Shown in pieces: positions 18,162 to 27,310 of a stretch of 64,000 nucleotides of DNA. A program made the position numbers and the translations under genes. Under the pieces are notes generated by a model. The model did not search any database. It saw only the letters and a program-made list of their open reading frames with translations, and was not told where the DNA came from. The DNA lies in the NCBI RefSeq assembly GCF_009674585.1, contig NZ_WKJP01000001.1, positions 806,001 to 870,000 of the forward strand. Reading direction: 5' to 3'. This DNA comes from Haloferax marinisediminis. Its GTDB lineage: Archaea; Halobacteriota; Halobacteria; Halobacteriales; Haloferacaceae. The stretch's first letter is position 1, and every line of letters begins with the position of its first letter.

Positions 18162-19394
18162 ATGCAACTCCAGTTCCTCGGCGGGGCCGGGGAAGTCGGG
18201 CGCAGTGCGATTCTCGTCAACGAGTCGCTGCTCCTCGACTACGGGATGATGACCGGGAACCCTCCACAGTTCCCCGTCGGGTCGGTCGACCCCGACGCCG
18301 TCGTCGTCTCGCACGGCCACCTCGACCACGTCGGGACGGTCCCCTCGCTCCTCTCGGGTTCCGACTGGCCGGCAGTCCATTGGACACCGCCGACCTACGA
18401 ACTCGCGCTCACACTCGCACGAGACACGCTCAAACTCCACGGCGGCACCTACGACTGCCCGTTCACCGAGACACACATCCGCCGGATGACTCAGCAGTCC
18501 GAACCGCACGACTACGGCGAGACATTCGAGGCTGCTGGCCACGAGGTCACGTTCTACAACGCCGGACACATACCCGGGAGCGCACACGTCCTCGTCGACG
18601 ACGGCGAGACGCGCCTCCTCTACACCGCCGACTTCCACACGGACGACCAGCGGTTGGTCGCCGGAACCACCAACCGCCCAGACGCGGACGTCGTCATCTG
18701 CGAGTCCACGTACTCTGACGTCGAACACGAAGACCGGGCGACAGTCGAAGAGCGGTTCGTCGAGTCCGTTCGGACGACCATCTGGCAAGGCGGTACCGTC
18801 GTCGTCCCCGCGTTCGCCATCGGTCGCACACAGGAGATTCTCATGGTCCTCGATGCCCACGACATCGACTGCTACGTCGACGGGATGGGAACGCAGGTGC
18901 TCGAGATGCTCCGTAACTACCCCGGGTACGTCCGCGACCCGACGGCGCTCAAACGGGCCAAGTCGAACGCACGACTCGTCTCGGGACGCGACGGCCAGCG
19001 TCGCCGTATCGCGCGACAGAACTCCGTCATCGTCACGACGAGTGGGATGCTCTCGGGGGGCCCGGCGATGACGTACATCCCCGAGATTCGCCAAGACCCG
19101 ACGAACAAAATCTGTCTCACTGGGTATCAGGTCGAAGGAACACCGGGTCGTGAACTCGTCGAACGAGGGCGATGTGAACTCAACGGCGGCGTCGTTCCCG
19201 TCGCCGCACGCGCCGAGATGTACGACTTCTCCGCCCACGCGGACAAACACGGGCTACGGGAGTTCCTCGCCGACTATCGTGAGACGCCGGTCTTCGTCAA
19301 CCACGGCGACCGCTGTGAAGCGTTTGCCGAGGAGCTCAGGACTGACGGCTTCGAGGCGACGGCCCCCGAAGTCGGCGCTGTCGTCGATATCTGA
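18162..19394 (+). CDS. Metallo-beta-lactamase/beta-CASP RNA-processing exonuclease
   Basis: Zinc-dependent ribonuclease of the CPSF73/RNase J superfamily, 410 residues. Motif II is HGHLDH (51-56), then YTADFHTDD, and beta-CASP motifs A (ICESTYSDVEH), B (DFSAHAD) and C (VNHGDRCEAF) follow in order. The C-terminal region also has TTSGMLSGGPA, typical of CPSF-like members. It lacks the N-terminal KH domains of archaeal aCPSF1, so it belongs to the short aCPSF2-like group. Likely role is RNA 5'-3' turnover or 3' end cleavage in the cytoplasm. Confidence 0.88.
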   Translation: MQLQFLGGAGEVGRSAILVNESLLLDYGMMTGNPPQFPVGSVDPDAVVVSHGHLDHVGTVPSLLSGSDWPAVHWTPPTYELALTLARDTLKLHGGTYDCPFTETHIRRMTQQSEPHDYGETFEAAGHEVTFYNAGHIPGSAHVLVDDGETRLLYTADFHTDDQRLVAGTTNRPDADVVICESTYSDVEHEDRATVEERFVESVRTTIWQGGTVVVPAFAIGRTQEILMVLDAHDIDCYVDGMGTQVLEMLRNYPGYVRDPTALKRAKSNARLVSGRDGQRRRIARQNSVIVTTSGMLSGGPAMTYIPEIRQDPTNKICLTGYQVEGTPGRELVERGRCELNGGVVPVAARAEMYDFSAHADKHGLREFLADYRETPVFVNHGDRCEAFAEELRTDGFEATAPEVGAVVDI

Positions 19395-19970
19395 CTCGGG
19401 CCACACGCCGAAAAGGGAGTCTTGATTACGCTGTCTCGTCGTCCGACGACGCTTTCAGTGACCGGCTTGCCGCGACGCACGCCGAGACACGGAGGCGCGT
19501 TCGTTGTGGACGGAAGCGTTTGAGCACCTCGAGTGGACCACCTGTAGACGAGTCCGAAGCCATAGTTTTAGGCCGGCCTAAAGAAACAAAGCCGTTACGA
19601 AAAAATCGATATGTACCCCGCTTCGTTCAGTGCGGGGAGACTGTTACCGGCGGTATCGTCGCAGACTCTCTCGGTCGTGCCTTCCTCGGGTCACCGACTG
19701 GCCGCGTCGAACGGCTGGTGTGGCTGGCTTCGACCCTTCCGTCTCGGCTGTGAGTGAACCCATCGAAACCGACTGTTTTCCATCGGAACGTGGACTAATT
19801 AACACAACTAATCGAAGCGTTCCTCGTCGACTAGGCTATGTCTAATCTTGTCATGCGTTCTATAACTATGGCTGTCACACGCGTCTATTCTGCCGACTGT
19901 CCGAGAGCTGCTGAGAGACCTGTGTTGCCCACGACCGACTGCTCCGACTGCCCCGCTGCCCGCTTACCTG
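19395..19970. other. Long gene-poor stretch with operator-like palindrome
   Basis: No well-supported gene is seen over 576 bp. The stretch holds a perfect 16-bp palindrome (19567-19582), then an A-rich run and a 48-codon open frame beginning ATG at 19611 and ending TGA at 19757. That frame has weak codon bias and no recognisable similarity. The second half is AT-richer (around 19795-19870), with several TATA-like words, and probably holds the promoter of the secreted protease at 19971. Confidence 0.45.
19567..19582. promoter_or_regulatory. Perfect palindrome resembling DtxR/Idr metal-regulator operator
   Basis: TTTAGGCCGGCCTAAA is a perfect 16-bp inverted repeat of the TTAGG-n-CCTAA form bound by DtxR-family iron or manganese repressors (SirR, Idr, TroR type). 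No iron-uptake gene follows. The nearest plus-strand gene is the secreted metalloprotease about 390 bp on, and the nearest frame is a 48-codon one at 19611. Binding is inferred from the pattern only. Confidence 0.5.
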
Positions 19971-21302
19971 ATGGTACCGATACGCCTCATCGTCGTCATT
20001 TCGCTCCTCGTCGTTCCAGTGACGGCCAGTGCCGCAGTCTCCTTTTCACCCGCTGATGTTGTCACCTCGTTCGACGCCGATACCGACCGACCCTCCAGTG
20101 TGACTGACGTCCCCGCTGACACAGATGTGGTCCCCATCGACGCGAGCGACGATGTCGATTCGTATTCGATGACACCGACTGAGGACTCGTCGTTCGTCGG
20201 GACACCGACCGCGGTGTCAGAACCATCGTGGATAGATTCGGACGCTGATGGTCTCGACGACCGGTTGGAGGCGTCGCTCGGAACCGACCCGACTGTCGCC
20301 GACACAGACGACGACGGCCTCGACGATTGGGCCGAGGTACTCCGACACGAGACCGATCCGCTCGACCCCGATTCGGACGGTGACTCTTTCTTCGACGGAA
20401 CCGAGTTCCGACTCGGTCTGGACCCGACTGTCCCAGAGGGTGACGCTTCGCTCGACACCGACGGTGACGGCCTCACCGACGAGGTCGAACAGCGAATCGG
20501 GACTCGCATCGACCTCGCGGACACCGATGGTGACGGGCTCGCCGACGGGGTCGAAGTGTACGGCGCACCCCGGCAGTTCCCCGGCGCTGACCCACGCCAC
20601 AAAGACCTCTACTTCGAGGTCGACGCCTATCACACAGTCACGGTAAACCAAACTGCACTGGACCGCACTGCTCGTTTCTTCGCTTCTGCCCCGGTTGAAA
20701 ACCCTGATGGAACGACCGGCTTTGCAGTCCACTTCATCATCGACGACACGAACCTCACAGCGCTCCCTGCGGCGAACGTGAGCGACAACAGCGCAGTCAC
20801 CACGAACTTCGACCGGGCGGGGAGCGGCTACCTGTACATCTACCTCGCGGAGACGGTCTCCATCGATGACCGGCGCGTCCGCGCGTCTGCCAACTATGGC
20901 CGAGTCGCGATGGCCGGCGACGACCAAACAGACCGACTGTACGTCCACGAGATTGGGCACCTACTCGGTGTCCACGGAAGTGACGGCCCGGGCGTAGACT
21001 CCTACGAAGCCTCGGTCGACGAGTACCCCAGCATCATGTCCTACGAGTACCTCAACTCGAACCGAGAACTCCGGATGGCAGTCGGCGATGAGTCACCGAA
21101 GTCGAACGACGATTGGGACGATATCAGACGACGGTTCACCCGATGGGTCGATACGAGTGCCATCGACGGAACTGCGACTGAACCGCAGCAGGCGACTCCG
21201 AGAGAGAACAGGGCACCAGTGGAGAATCAGTCGGCGGCGGACACCCAGCACTCAGCGGCCACCGACCGCGCAACTCGCGAGAAACACGCCCGTCTTCGAT
21301 AA
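19971..21302 (+). CDS. Secreted metalloprotease with calcium-binding repeats
   Basis: Exported protein of 443 residues. A Sec-type signal peptide ends near VTASA-AV. Residues about 82-190 hold at least five DxDxDG-type calcium loops (DSDADGLDD, DTDDDGLDD, DSDGDSFFD, DTDGDGLTD, DTDGDGLAD), as in thrombospondin type-3 repeats. The catalytic domain follows with VHEIGHLLGVHGSDG, the extended zinc motif of metzincins, and SIMSYEYLN, a likely Met-turn. The Gln/Thr-rich tail may be a linker. There is no lipobox or PGF-type anchor, so it is probably released. No propeptide was recognised. Confidence 0.85.
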   Translation: MVPIRLIVVISLLVVPVTASAAVSFSPADVVTSFDADTDRPSSVTDVPADTDVVPIDASDDVDSYSMTPTEDSSFVGTPTAVSEPSWIDSDADGLDDRLEASLGTDPTVADTDDDGLDDWAEVLRHETDPLDPDSDGDSFFDGTEFRLGLDPTVPEGDASLDTDGDGLTDEVEQRIGTRIDLADTDGDGLADGVEVYGAPRQFPGADPRHKDLYFEVDAYHTVTVNQTALDRTARFFASAPVENPDGTTGFAVHFIIDDTNLTALPAANVSDNSAVTTNFDRAGSGYLYIYLAETVSIDDRRVRASANYGRVAMAGDDQTDRLYVHEIGHLLGVHGSDGPGVDSYEASVDEYPSIMSYEYLNSNRELRMAVGDESPKSNDDWDDIRRRFTRWVDTSAIDGTATEPQQATPRENRAPVENQSAADTQHSAATDRATREKHARLR

Positions 21303-21345
21303 TTCTCGCAGGGGGTCCACCCGTTTCACCCGACTGCGAGAGACG

Positions 21346-21735
21346 TCAGTTTTGGCTCCCGCTCTGTTCGAGGCGTGCCCGCCGACGGTCGAACTCGTCG
21401 TCGTCGATGTCGCCGCGAGCGTACGCACGGCGGAGTTCGTCGAGGGCGTCGTCACCACGGTTCCCAGTCAGTGTGCGGAACAGTATGACCCCACCTCCGA
21501 CTAACACCGTGAGGACGAGCAGTTGCCCAAAGAGGCCCATTCCCCACATCCACCACGGAACAGACCCACTGGTTCCGCCGTGCATCCACGTGTCGTGCAT
21601 CCATCCACCACCCCAGCCCATTGGGCCGGTTCCGAAGAGGCCGGACATCCCGACGAGTGCGGGGAAGATGAACAGTGCCGCGAGCGCGAGCAGTACGATG
21701 CCGATGAGCCGTGTCGAAGAACGTGTTGTCGTCAT
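21346..21735 (-). CDS. Small membrane protein with SHOCT domain
   Basis: Protein of 129 residues. Two hydrophobic segments (about 9-30 and 66-86) flank a Gly/Trp/Met/His-rich loop (MGWGGGWMHDTWMHGG). The C-terminal SHOCT motif is DALDELRRAYARGDIDDDEF followed by RRRARL, a short oligomerisation motif often placed after membrane anchors. The Met/His-rich loop could bind copper, but that is conjecture. The gene is convergent with the secreted protease and divergent from the second PAS kinase. Confidence 0.82.
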   Translation of the reverse strand: MTTTRSSTRLIGIVLLALAALFIFPALVGMSGLFGTGPMGWGGGWMHDTWMHGGTSGSVPWWMWGMGLFGQLLVLTVLVGGGVILFRTLTGNRGDDALDELRRAYARGDIDDDEFDRRRARLEQSGSQN

Positions 21736-21979
21736 GCGTTGTCACCTGGACAGTCACTGCTGTCCCTACACCAACATACGTGCTCCTGGTTTACGTCGCT
21801 TCTTGCTCTGTTTTCGCATTTACCACTGCCTTTCGACTTTCGAATCCAAGAGAGTCGAGTGCCGTTACTTTAGAAAGAGGCTGAACCGGTATCCTCCCAT
21901 ACCACCTTATACCATGCGGTCGCTCTCGACCCGTTGTCCTGTCCGGTTCATACTTGACCTTGTATTGCATCCTCTCGGT

Positions 21980-24088
21980 ATGCCCGGTAGAGTGAACGTT
22001 CTCGTCGTCGTCGAGAACGAAACAGTCCGTGACCGTCTCTCCGGGTCTCTTCCCGGTGTCGTCGGTGACGCGGCGACGACTGTCCAGGTCGAAACTGCTG
22101 TCAGCGCCGAAACTGCGCAGGCGGTACTCGAACGGTCGCGTGTGGACTGTCTCGTCGTCTCGACGGAACTGACGAACGGCGAGGGAGAACTCCTCGTCTC
22201 GGAGCTACGCACTACGAACGTTCCCCTCGTCTCGTTCGAGTGTGCTGAGCTGTCTGACTTGGATATCGAGAGCCTCGGTCACGTCGTCTACGATGCGGCC
22301 CGAAACACGGTCGGTTCACTGGACCACCGCGCACTCTTCGAGGCGGTGAACGTCGGCCTCGCGGTTCGGGACGTCGACACGCTCGAACTGGTCGATATCA
22401 ATCAGCACTACCTCGATATCCTCGGAACGAACCGTGAGGACGTCATCTCGACAGAGCCCGTCGAACTCACTGCTGACTTTCCCGGGTTCACAGAAGCGCG
22501 TGCTCGGGACGAGGTAAAACACGCCATCGAGACTGGCAGTAACGTGTTCTTCTGGCCGCTCGAACGAACGGACGGAGAACTCGTTTGGATTCAGGTGAGC
22601 CTCTCGATTGCACACTTTTCGGACCGTGACTACCTCATCTCGACCGTCGAAGACGTGACTGCAGACCGCGAGCGTGAGCGCGAACTCGAAGCGTTCAAGA
22701 GTGCGGTCGATGCTGTCGATGCCGGTATCGCACTGACTGAAGACGGGAGACACACCTACATCAACGAGACTGGCGCACACATCTGCGGCTACCCGGATGC
22801 CGCATCGATGGAGGGTACCTCGTGGACCGAACTCCACGACGAAGCGGAAGTCGAGCGACTGCACCGAGAACTCCGCCCCGCGCTCGACGCGACGGGCAGG
22901 TGGCAAGGTGAGGCGACGATTCGACGACCTGACGGCGTGTCTGTCCCCGTCCGTCTCTCGATTACGTCGCTTCCCGAGAACCGAAATGTCGTCGTGTTTC
23001 AGGACCTCTCCGAACAGAAGTCCCGGGAGCGCGAACTCGAACGGAGCCGTGACTTTCTCGAACGAACGCAGCGTATCTCGAAGGTCGGTGGGTGGGAGCT
23101 CAACCTCGTCGACGAGACGCTGGAGTGGACAGACCAGACGAAACGAATCCACGACGTTCCGCTGGACTACGAACCGTCGCTCGACGACGCCATCGACTTC
23201 TACGCCGCCGACGAACGTGAGTGGGTCCACGAACTTGTCGACCGCTGCCGCAACGAGGGTATCTCGTGGGAGGACGACTTCCGCATCGTGACGGCCAACG
23301 GGGCAGAGCGCTGGGTTCGAACCCGAGGAGAACCGGTCATCCGAGACGGTCGTGTGACCGCACTCCGCGGGACGATTCAAGACGTCACGACGCGTCGTTC
23401 CCGCGAACGGGAGTTAGAACGGACGAACGCCGAGTTGGAGGCACTCAACCGAATCATCCGCCACGACATCAGAAACGACATGGCGGTCATCGTGGGGTGG
23501 TCGGAGTTGCTCGAAGACCACGTCGACGACGCGGGTCGCGACATCCTCTCACGAGTGCTCTCGACCGGTCGACACACCATCGAGATAACCGAGGTCGCTC
23601 GTGACCTCATCGAGACGATGAGTGGCGGCGCAGTCGATACGCGTCCACTCTCACTGTCGGACACGCTCGACCGCGAACTCACGGTCCGTCGAGAAGCGTT
23701 CCCGACTGCCAACATCGTCGTCGACAGTGAGATACCGGACGTGGCCGTTCGTGCGAACCCACTGCTCACCTCGGTCTTCGGGAACGTCCTCAACAACGCG
23801 ATTCAGCACAACGGCGACGGCACGACCGTCACGGTATCGTCGTCCATCGACGAGGAGAGAGAGCAGGCTATCGTTCGAATCAGTGACGACGGGGTCGGGA
23901 TTCCAGACAACAGGAAACCAGTCGTGTTCGGGAAAGGTGAAAAAGGACTGGAGAGCACCGGAACCGGACTGGGGCTCTACCTCGTCAACAAACTCGTCGA
24001 GTCGTTCGGGGGGTCGGTCCACATAGAAGACAACGAGCCAACGGGGACGATCGTCGTCATCGAACTGCCACTCGCGTCGCCGTCGTAG
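21980..24088 (+). CDS. PAS-domain sensor histidine kinase
   Basis: Cytoplasmic kinase of 702 residues without membrane helices. Layout: receiver-like N-terminus (about 5-110, with DCLVVS where the acceptor Asp would lie), PAS (113-230), PAS (232-350), PAS_3 type (355-475), HisKA with H-box IIRHDIRNDMAV (His495) and C-terminal HATPase with NVLNNAIQHN, ISDDGVGIPD and GTGLGLYLVNKLVES. ATG at 21980 starts the receiver-like fold. Longer in-frame starts exist upstream but add residues without structure. No cognate regulator is adjacent. The other large kinase here (5179-7779) shares the plan but has four sensor domains. Confidence 0.88.
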   Translation: MPGRVNVLVVVENETVRDRLSGSLPGVVGDAATTVQVETAVSAETAQAVLERSRVDCLVVSTELTNGEGELLVSELRTTNVPLVSFECAELSDLDIESLGHVVYDAARNTVGSLDHRALFEAVNVGLAVRDVDTLELVDINQHYLDILGTNREDVISTEPVELTADFPGFTEARARDEVKHAIETGSNVFFWPLERTDGELVWIQVSLSIAHFSDRDYLISTVEDVTADRERERELEAFKSAVDAVDAGIALTEDGRHTYINETGAHICGYPDAASMEGTSWTELHDEAEVERLHRELRPALDATGRWQGEATIRRPDGVSVPVRLSITSLPENRNVVVFQDLSEQKSRERELERSRDFLERTQRISKVGGWELNLVDETLEWTDQTKRIHDVPLDYEPSLDDAIDFYAADEREWVHELVDRCRNEGISWEDDFRIVTANGAERWVRTRGEPVIRDGRVTALRGTIQDVTTRRSRERELERTNAELEALNRIIRHDIRNDMAVIVGWSELLEDHVDDAGRDILSRVLSTGRHTIEITEVARDLIETMSGGAVDTRPLSLSDTLDRELTVRREAFPTANIVVDSEIPDVAVRANPLLTSVFGNVLNNAIQHNGDGTTVTVSSSIDEEREQAIVRISDDGVGIPDNRKPVVFGKGEKGLESTGTGLGLYLVNKLVESFGGSVHIEDNEPTGTIVVIELPLASPS

Positions 24089-24103
24089 TTGCTGCTGTGC
24101 AGT

Positions 24104-24379
24104 TCACACCACGTCGGTCGGGTCGTGTTCTTCGGCCATCTTCGTCGCGGAGGCAGCGTACGCTGCCTGTGTCTCTTCGTCGGTGACGCGGCCTAACTCG
24201 TCTTCGGAAATTTCGAGTGCGGCGTAGGTGTCGCGGATGTCGGATTCGAAACTCGTCAGCGACCGCTCCTTCCTGTGATACCGTGTCCCGTCCGTGGTCG
24301 CGTACACGAGGATGATGATGTTCTGTTCGTCGTCCGAGTACGTCCGCTCGACGAGCCACGTGGTGACCGGTTCCGACAT
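24104..24379 (-). CDS. Conserved haloarchaeal hypothetical protein
   Basis: Small soluble protein of 91 residues. The first half is beta-rich (TTWLVERTYSDDEQNIIILV), then a basic turn (YHRKERSL) and an acidic helical tail ending EEHDPTDVV. No known domain or metal site. It is convergent with the PAS kinase, 15 bp away, and lies just downstream of the Lrp-type regulator on the same strand (48 bp), so the two may be cotranscribed. Function not recognised. Confidence 0.65.
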   Translation of the reverse strand: MSEPVTTWLVERTYSDDEQNIIILVYATTDGTRYHRKERSLTSFESDIRDTYAALEISEDELGRVTDEETQAAYAASATKMAEEHDPTDVV

Positions 24380-24427
24380 ACCTGACAGTACGCGGCGAAC
24401 CTGTGTAAGTAGTGAGGTGTTCGAGGT

Positions 24428-24916
24428 TCAGTCGTCGATTCCTAACTCGTCTAAGAGCGTCTCCAGGGTGTAACTCTGGAGGGCACGGTGACTGTCCCGC
24501 ATCGTCGAGATGACGAACGTCGAGTTCGTCCGTTCGACTTCGGGGATGGCCTCGAAGTTGCTGATGAGCCGTTCCACGCGGTCGGAGTCGGCGAGGTGGG
24601 CGACGACGATGAAGTCCGTCTCGCCCATGGTGAAGTACAGTTGCGTGACGCCTTCGATCTCCAGCAGCTGGTTGCCCACCTCTTCGTACGGACCGCTGTA
24701 GTCGGCCAACACCTCGACGACGACGGTGACGCCGAGACCGAACGACTCGAGGTCGATGTCGTAGAGGTCGTTCTCGATGACGCCGTCGTCTTTCAGGTTG
24801 TTCAGTCGGTAGTGGATGGTCGACACTGGGATGCCGGTCGCTTCGTGTAACTTCTCGGGGCTACCCGTTCCGAGGTCCGCGATGGCCTTCAACAGGCGCA
24901 CGTCGCGTTCGTCCAT
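24428..24916 (-). CDS. Lrp/AsnC family transcriptional regulator
   Basis: DNA-binding regulator of 162 residues. The N-terminal winged HTH is clear (LLKAIADLGTGSPEKLHEAT, IPVSTIHYRLNNLKDDGVI), followed by a RAM-type ligand domain (GLGVTVVVEV, GVTQLYFTMGETDFIVVAHL). Family members respond to amino acids or related metabolites and often control transporters. It is divergent from an EamA exporter gene, with a 204-bp AT-rich region between, so control of that exporter and of itself is a reasonable inference. Confidence 0.88.
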   Translation of the reverse strand: MDERDVRLLKAIADLGTGSPEKLHEATGIPVSTIHYRLNNLKDDGVIENDLYDIDLESFGLGVTVVVEVLADYSGPYEEVGNQLLEIEGVTQLYFTMGETDFIVVAHLADSDRVERLISNFEAIPEVERTNSTFVISTMRDSHRALQSYTLETLLDELGIDD

Positions 24917-25120
24917 ACGTACACTGGGCAGGTGATGGGACGTAAGTCCTTATGCTATCAGCCACAGTCGACCGCGCCCTCTCTCTAACAGACATTCACG
25001 ATTTATTCAAAATTTAGAACAGCCAAAGTCGGATTACTCAATGAAAAATACAACTATTGAGAAATCTATTGTAGAAGGATTTAACAACGGGCATCCCTGA
25101 CGGTTGAAGCAGATTCGACC
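24917..25120. promoter_or_regulatory. AT-rich divergent promoter region (Lrp / EamA)
   Basis: This 204-bp region between two divergent starts is markedly AT-rich from about 25000 to 25090. A TATA-like atttaacaa lies about 38 nt before the EamA start, and cttatgct lies about 40 nt before the Lrp start. Direct and inverted A/T-tracts in the middle would suit Lrp binding. No open frame was found. Confidence 0.5.
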
Positions 25121-26059
25121 ATGACGCACACTGCTTGGAGAAACCTCCCGACGACCCCGCTGATGTTCGTCGTCCTCGCACTGATGTGGGGGACGTCGTT
25201 CGTCGCCATCGAGGTCGGACTGGAGTTCTTCCCGACCCTGACGTTCGCGGCGATACGCTACGAGGCCGCTGGCCTCCTGATGCTCGCGTACGCCGTCTAC
25301 TCGACCGACCGCTGGCGCCCCCAGACCAGAGACGAACTACTCGCGACGGCTATCGGCGCGGTGTTCATCATCGCTGCCTATCACGGACTCCTCTACCTCG
25401 GGCAGAACTACGTCCCCGGTGCCATCGCCTCGATTATCATCAGCCTCTCGCCCATCCTGACGGCTGTCTTCGCGGGCGTCATCCTCTCGGAAGATTCGCT
25501 CGGGAAAGTGGGTGTACTCGGCTTGCTCGCCGGATTCGCCGGTGTCGTCCTCGTGGCCGACCCCGGTGCGGGTATCCTCGGGTCGGCACAGGGACTCGGC
25601 ATCGTCCTCATCTTCCTCGGCGCCGTCTCGTTCGCCCTCGGGTCGGTCCTCACCCGTCCGCTCCGAACAGCGTTACCGGTCCAGTCGATGCAGGCGTGGA
25701 CCATGTTCGGTGGCGGCGTCATCCTCCACGTCTGGGGATTGGTTCGCGGTGAGTCGCTGGCTGCCATCGAGTGGGCACCCGTCGGTATCGCGTCGTTCCT
25801 CTACCTGACGCTCGTCTCGGGTGCCGTGGCGTTCTTGCTCTACTTCGAACTCCTCGACCGCCTCGGCCCGACAGAACTCAACCTCATCGGCTACGTCGAA
25901 CCCGTCGTGGCGGCGGTGATGAGTTTCGTGCTCCTCGGGCACGCAATCGAGACGACGGCGTTCGTCGGCTTCGGCGCCATCTTCGTCGGGTTCGCGGCGA
26001 TGAAAAAAGACACAGTCGTCGACGCGGTCATCGCGGTCCGGCGACGCGTCACGGTCTAA
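25121..26059 (+). CDS. EamA (DMT superfamily) transporter
   Basis: Integral membrane protein of 312 residues with about ten predicted helices in two EamA repeats (first from MFVVLALMWGTSFVAIEVG, second from GLGIVLIFLGAVSFALGSV). Family members export amino acids, metabolites or drugs by proton or sodium exchange. It faces an Lrp-type regulator upstream and ends 15 bp from a second, convergent EamA gene. The substrate cannot be read from sequence. Lrp linkage suggests an amino acid or derivative. Confidence 0.87.
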   Translation: MTHTAWRNLPTTPLMFVVLALMWGTSFVAIEVGLEFFPTLTFAAIRYEAAGLLMLAYAVYSTDRWRPQTRDELLATAIGAVFIIAAYHGLLYLGQNYVPGAIASIIISLSPILTAVFAGVILSEDSLGKVGVLGLLAGFAGVVLVADPGAGILGSAQGLGIVLIFLGAVSFALGSVLTRPLRTALPVQSMQAWTMFGGGVILHVWGLVRGESLAAIEWAPVGIASFLYLTLVSGAVAFLLYFELLDRLGPTELNLIGYVEPVVAAVMSFVLLGHAIETTAFVGFGAIFVGFAAMKKDTVVDAVIAVRRRVTV

Positions 26060-26074
26060 GCGCGGATTTCCGTT

Positions 26075-26995
26075 CTACTCTGTTTCTGCGGGTCGTTTGA
26101 TCGACGTTCCGACGATTCTGGCCACGCTCTCGCGCTGGACCAACAGGAATCCGGAGACGATGACGCCGAACCCGAGAACCGTCCCCGAGGAGATGGACTC
26201 ACCGAGGAACGCCCATCCCGAGAGCGTCGCGACGATTGGCATCGCGTAGGCGACGAGGTTCCCGCGGACTGGACCGGCCTCTGCGAGCAGGGCGAAGTAC
26301 ACCGGGTAGGCGGCCGCCGTCGCCGGCATCCCGACGTAGAGGATGGCCGCAACGACAGTCGGTGACCAGACGACCTGCGTTGGGGATTCACCGATTCCGA
26401 GACTCACGGCGTGGATTCCGACGGCAGCCACCGCCATCGCCCACGCAGTCATCGGAATCGTGCCCATCGTCGCACCGACGCGCTTGAGCAAGACCGACCC
26501 GAACGCGACCGAGAGCGCAGCGCCAACGACGAGCGCTTGTCCGACGCTCCCGCCGCCGAGGACACTCTCGGGGCCGACGATGACGACGACGCCCGCGAGT
26601 CCGAAGAGGATACCCACGGCGTCGACGGCCGAGATGCGCTCGTCGTCCAGAAGGAAGAACGCGAACATCGGTGAGGCGATGGGCAGGATGCTGTACATGA
26701 CTGCCGCAGCGCCGGAAGTTGCGTTCTGCTGGCCGAGGAACAACAGGACGTTGTTCGCACCGAGGACGAACGCAGCGCTCGCGAGGACACCGAGGACGTC
26801 GGCACGAGAGCGAGGGCGCCAGTAGCCACCGCGGACGGCGACGAGCGTCAGCAGGACGACAGCGGCGACGTCGACACGGAAGGCCGCGAAGAGAACCGGT
26901 GGGACCGAGCCGATGGCGGCTTTGATACCGACGAACGAGGTACCGAACAGCACCGCGGCCGCGACGAAGAGGACGAGGGTCCGGTGACGACTCAC
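26075..26995 (-). CDS. EamA (DMT superfamily) transporter, convergent partner
   Basis: About ten transmembrane helices in two EamA repeats (306 residues). The GTG at 26995 is chosen because MSRHRTLVLFVAAAVLFGTS enters the first helix directly, as in relatives. An ATG at 27115 would add 40 residues of non-hydrophobic, low-similarity sequence. It is convergent with the other EamA gene (15 bp). Two EamA proteins side by side may act on related substrates, or may simply reflect local duplication. The sequences are clearly diverged. Confidence 0.82.
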   Translation of the reverse strand: MSRHRTLVLFVAAAVLFGTSFVGIKAAIGSVPPVLFAAFRVDVAAVVLLTLVAVRGGYWRPRSRADVLGVLASAAFVLGANNVLLFLGQQNATSGAAAVMYSILPIASPMFAFFLLDDERISAVDAVGILFGLAGVVVIVGPESVLGGGSVGQALVVGAALSVAFGSVLLKRVGATMGTIPMTAWAMAVAAVGIHAVSLGIGESPTQVVWSPTVVAAILYVGMPATAAAYPVYFALLAEAGPVRGNLVAYAMPIVATLSGWAFLGESISSGTVLGFGVIVSGFLLVQRESVARIVGTSIKRPAETE

Positions 26996-27310
26996 GCCAC
27001 CACCCCCCGTGCTGTGGCCGGCGTTCGATTCGCCGGGTAGGCACGGGAGGTAGTGGGCGGTCGACGAGCAATGCGTGGACAGCGTGAGGGCCTCGTCTGT
27101 AGCACAAGCCATCATTCTCGTCGCCTCACCATATGTCTAACGATGGGTCATATGGGTGGATGAATCATTAACAAGGTGCGATTCTTTCGGTGGAATTTGA
27201 ACCAAATCGAGAGAAAACTACCCATGGTGGATGTTGTCACTGTTCGCGCCACGTGTCGAGACTGCGCACTACGCGGCCGTCGAATCAAGAGAAAAAATCG
27301 AGAACTGCGG
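26996..27310. other. Upstream region of the second EamA gene
   Basis: Apart from a possible N-terminal extension of the EamA gene (to 27115), nothing coding is seen. A 7-bp inverted repeat, ccatatg at 27128-27134 and catatgg at 27148-27154, could be an operator. A run gatgaatcattaacaag (27158-27174) is the most AT-rich word and TATA-like. Confidence 0.35.

Noticed and set aside
19611-19757. 48-codon frame after the metal-regulator palindrome as a gene
   Set aside because: Codon use is not clearly haloarchaeal, no TATA box fits the ATG, and no family is recognisable. It is kept as a note in the findings rather than as a CDS.
19838-20056. 72-codon frame before the secreted protease
   Set aside because: Its second half is an out-of-frame shadow of the protease N-terminus and the first half has no coding bias.
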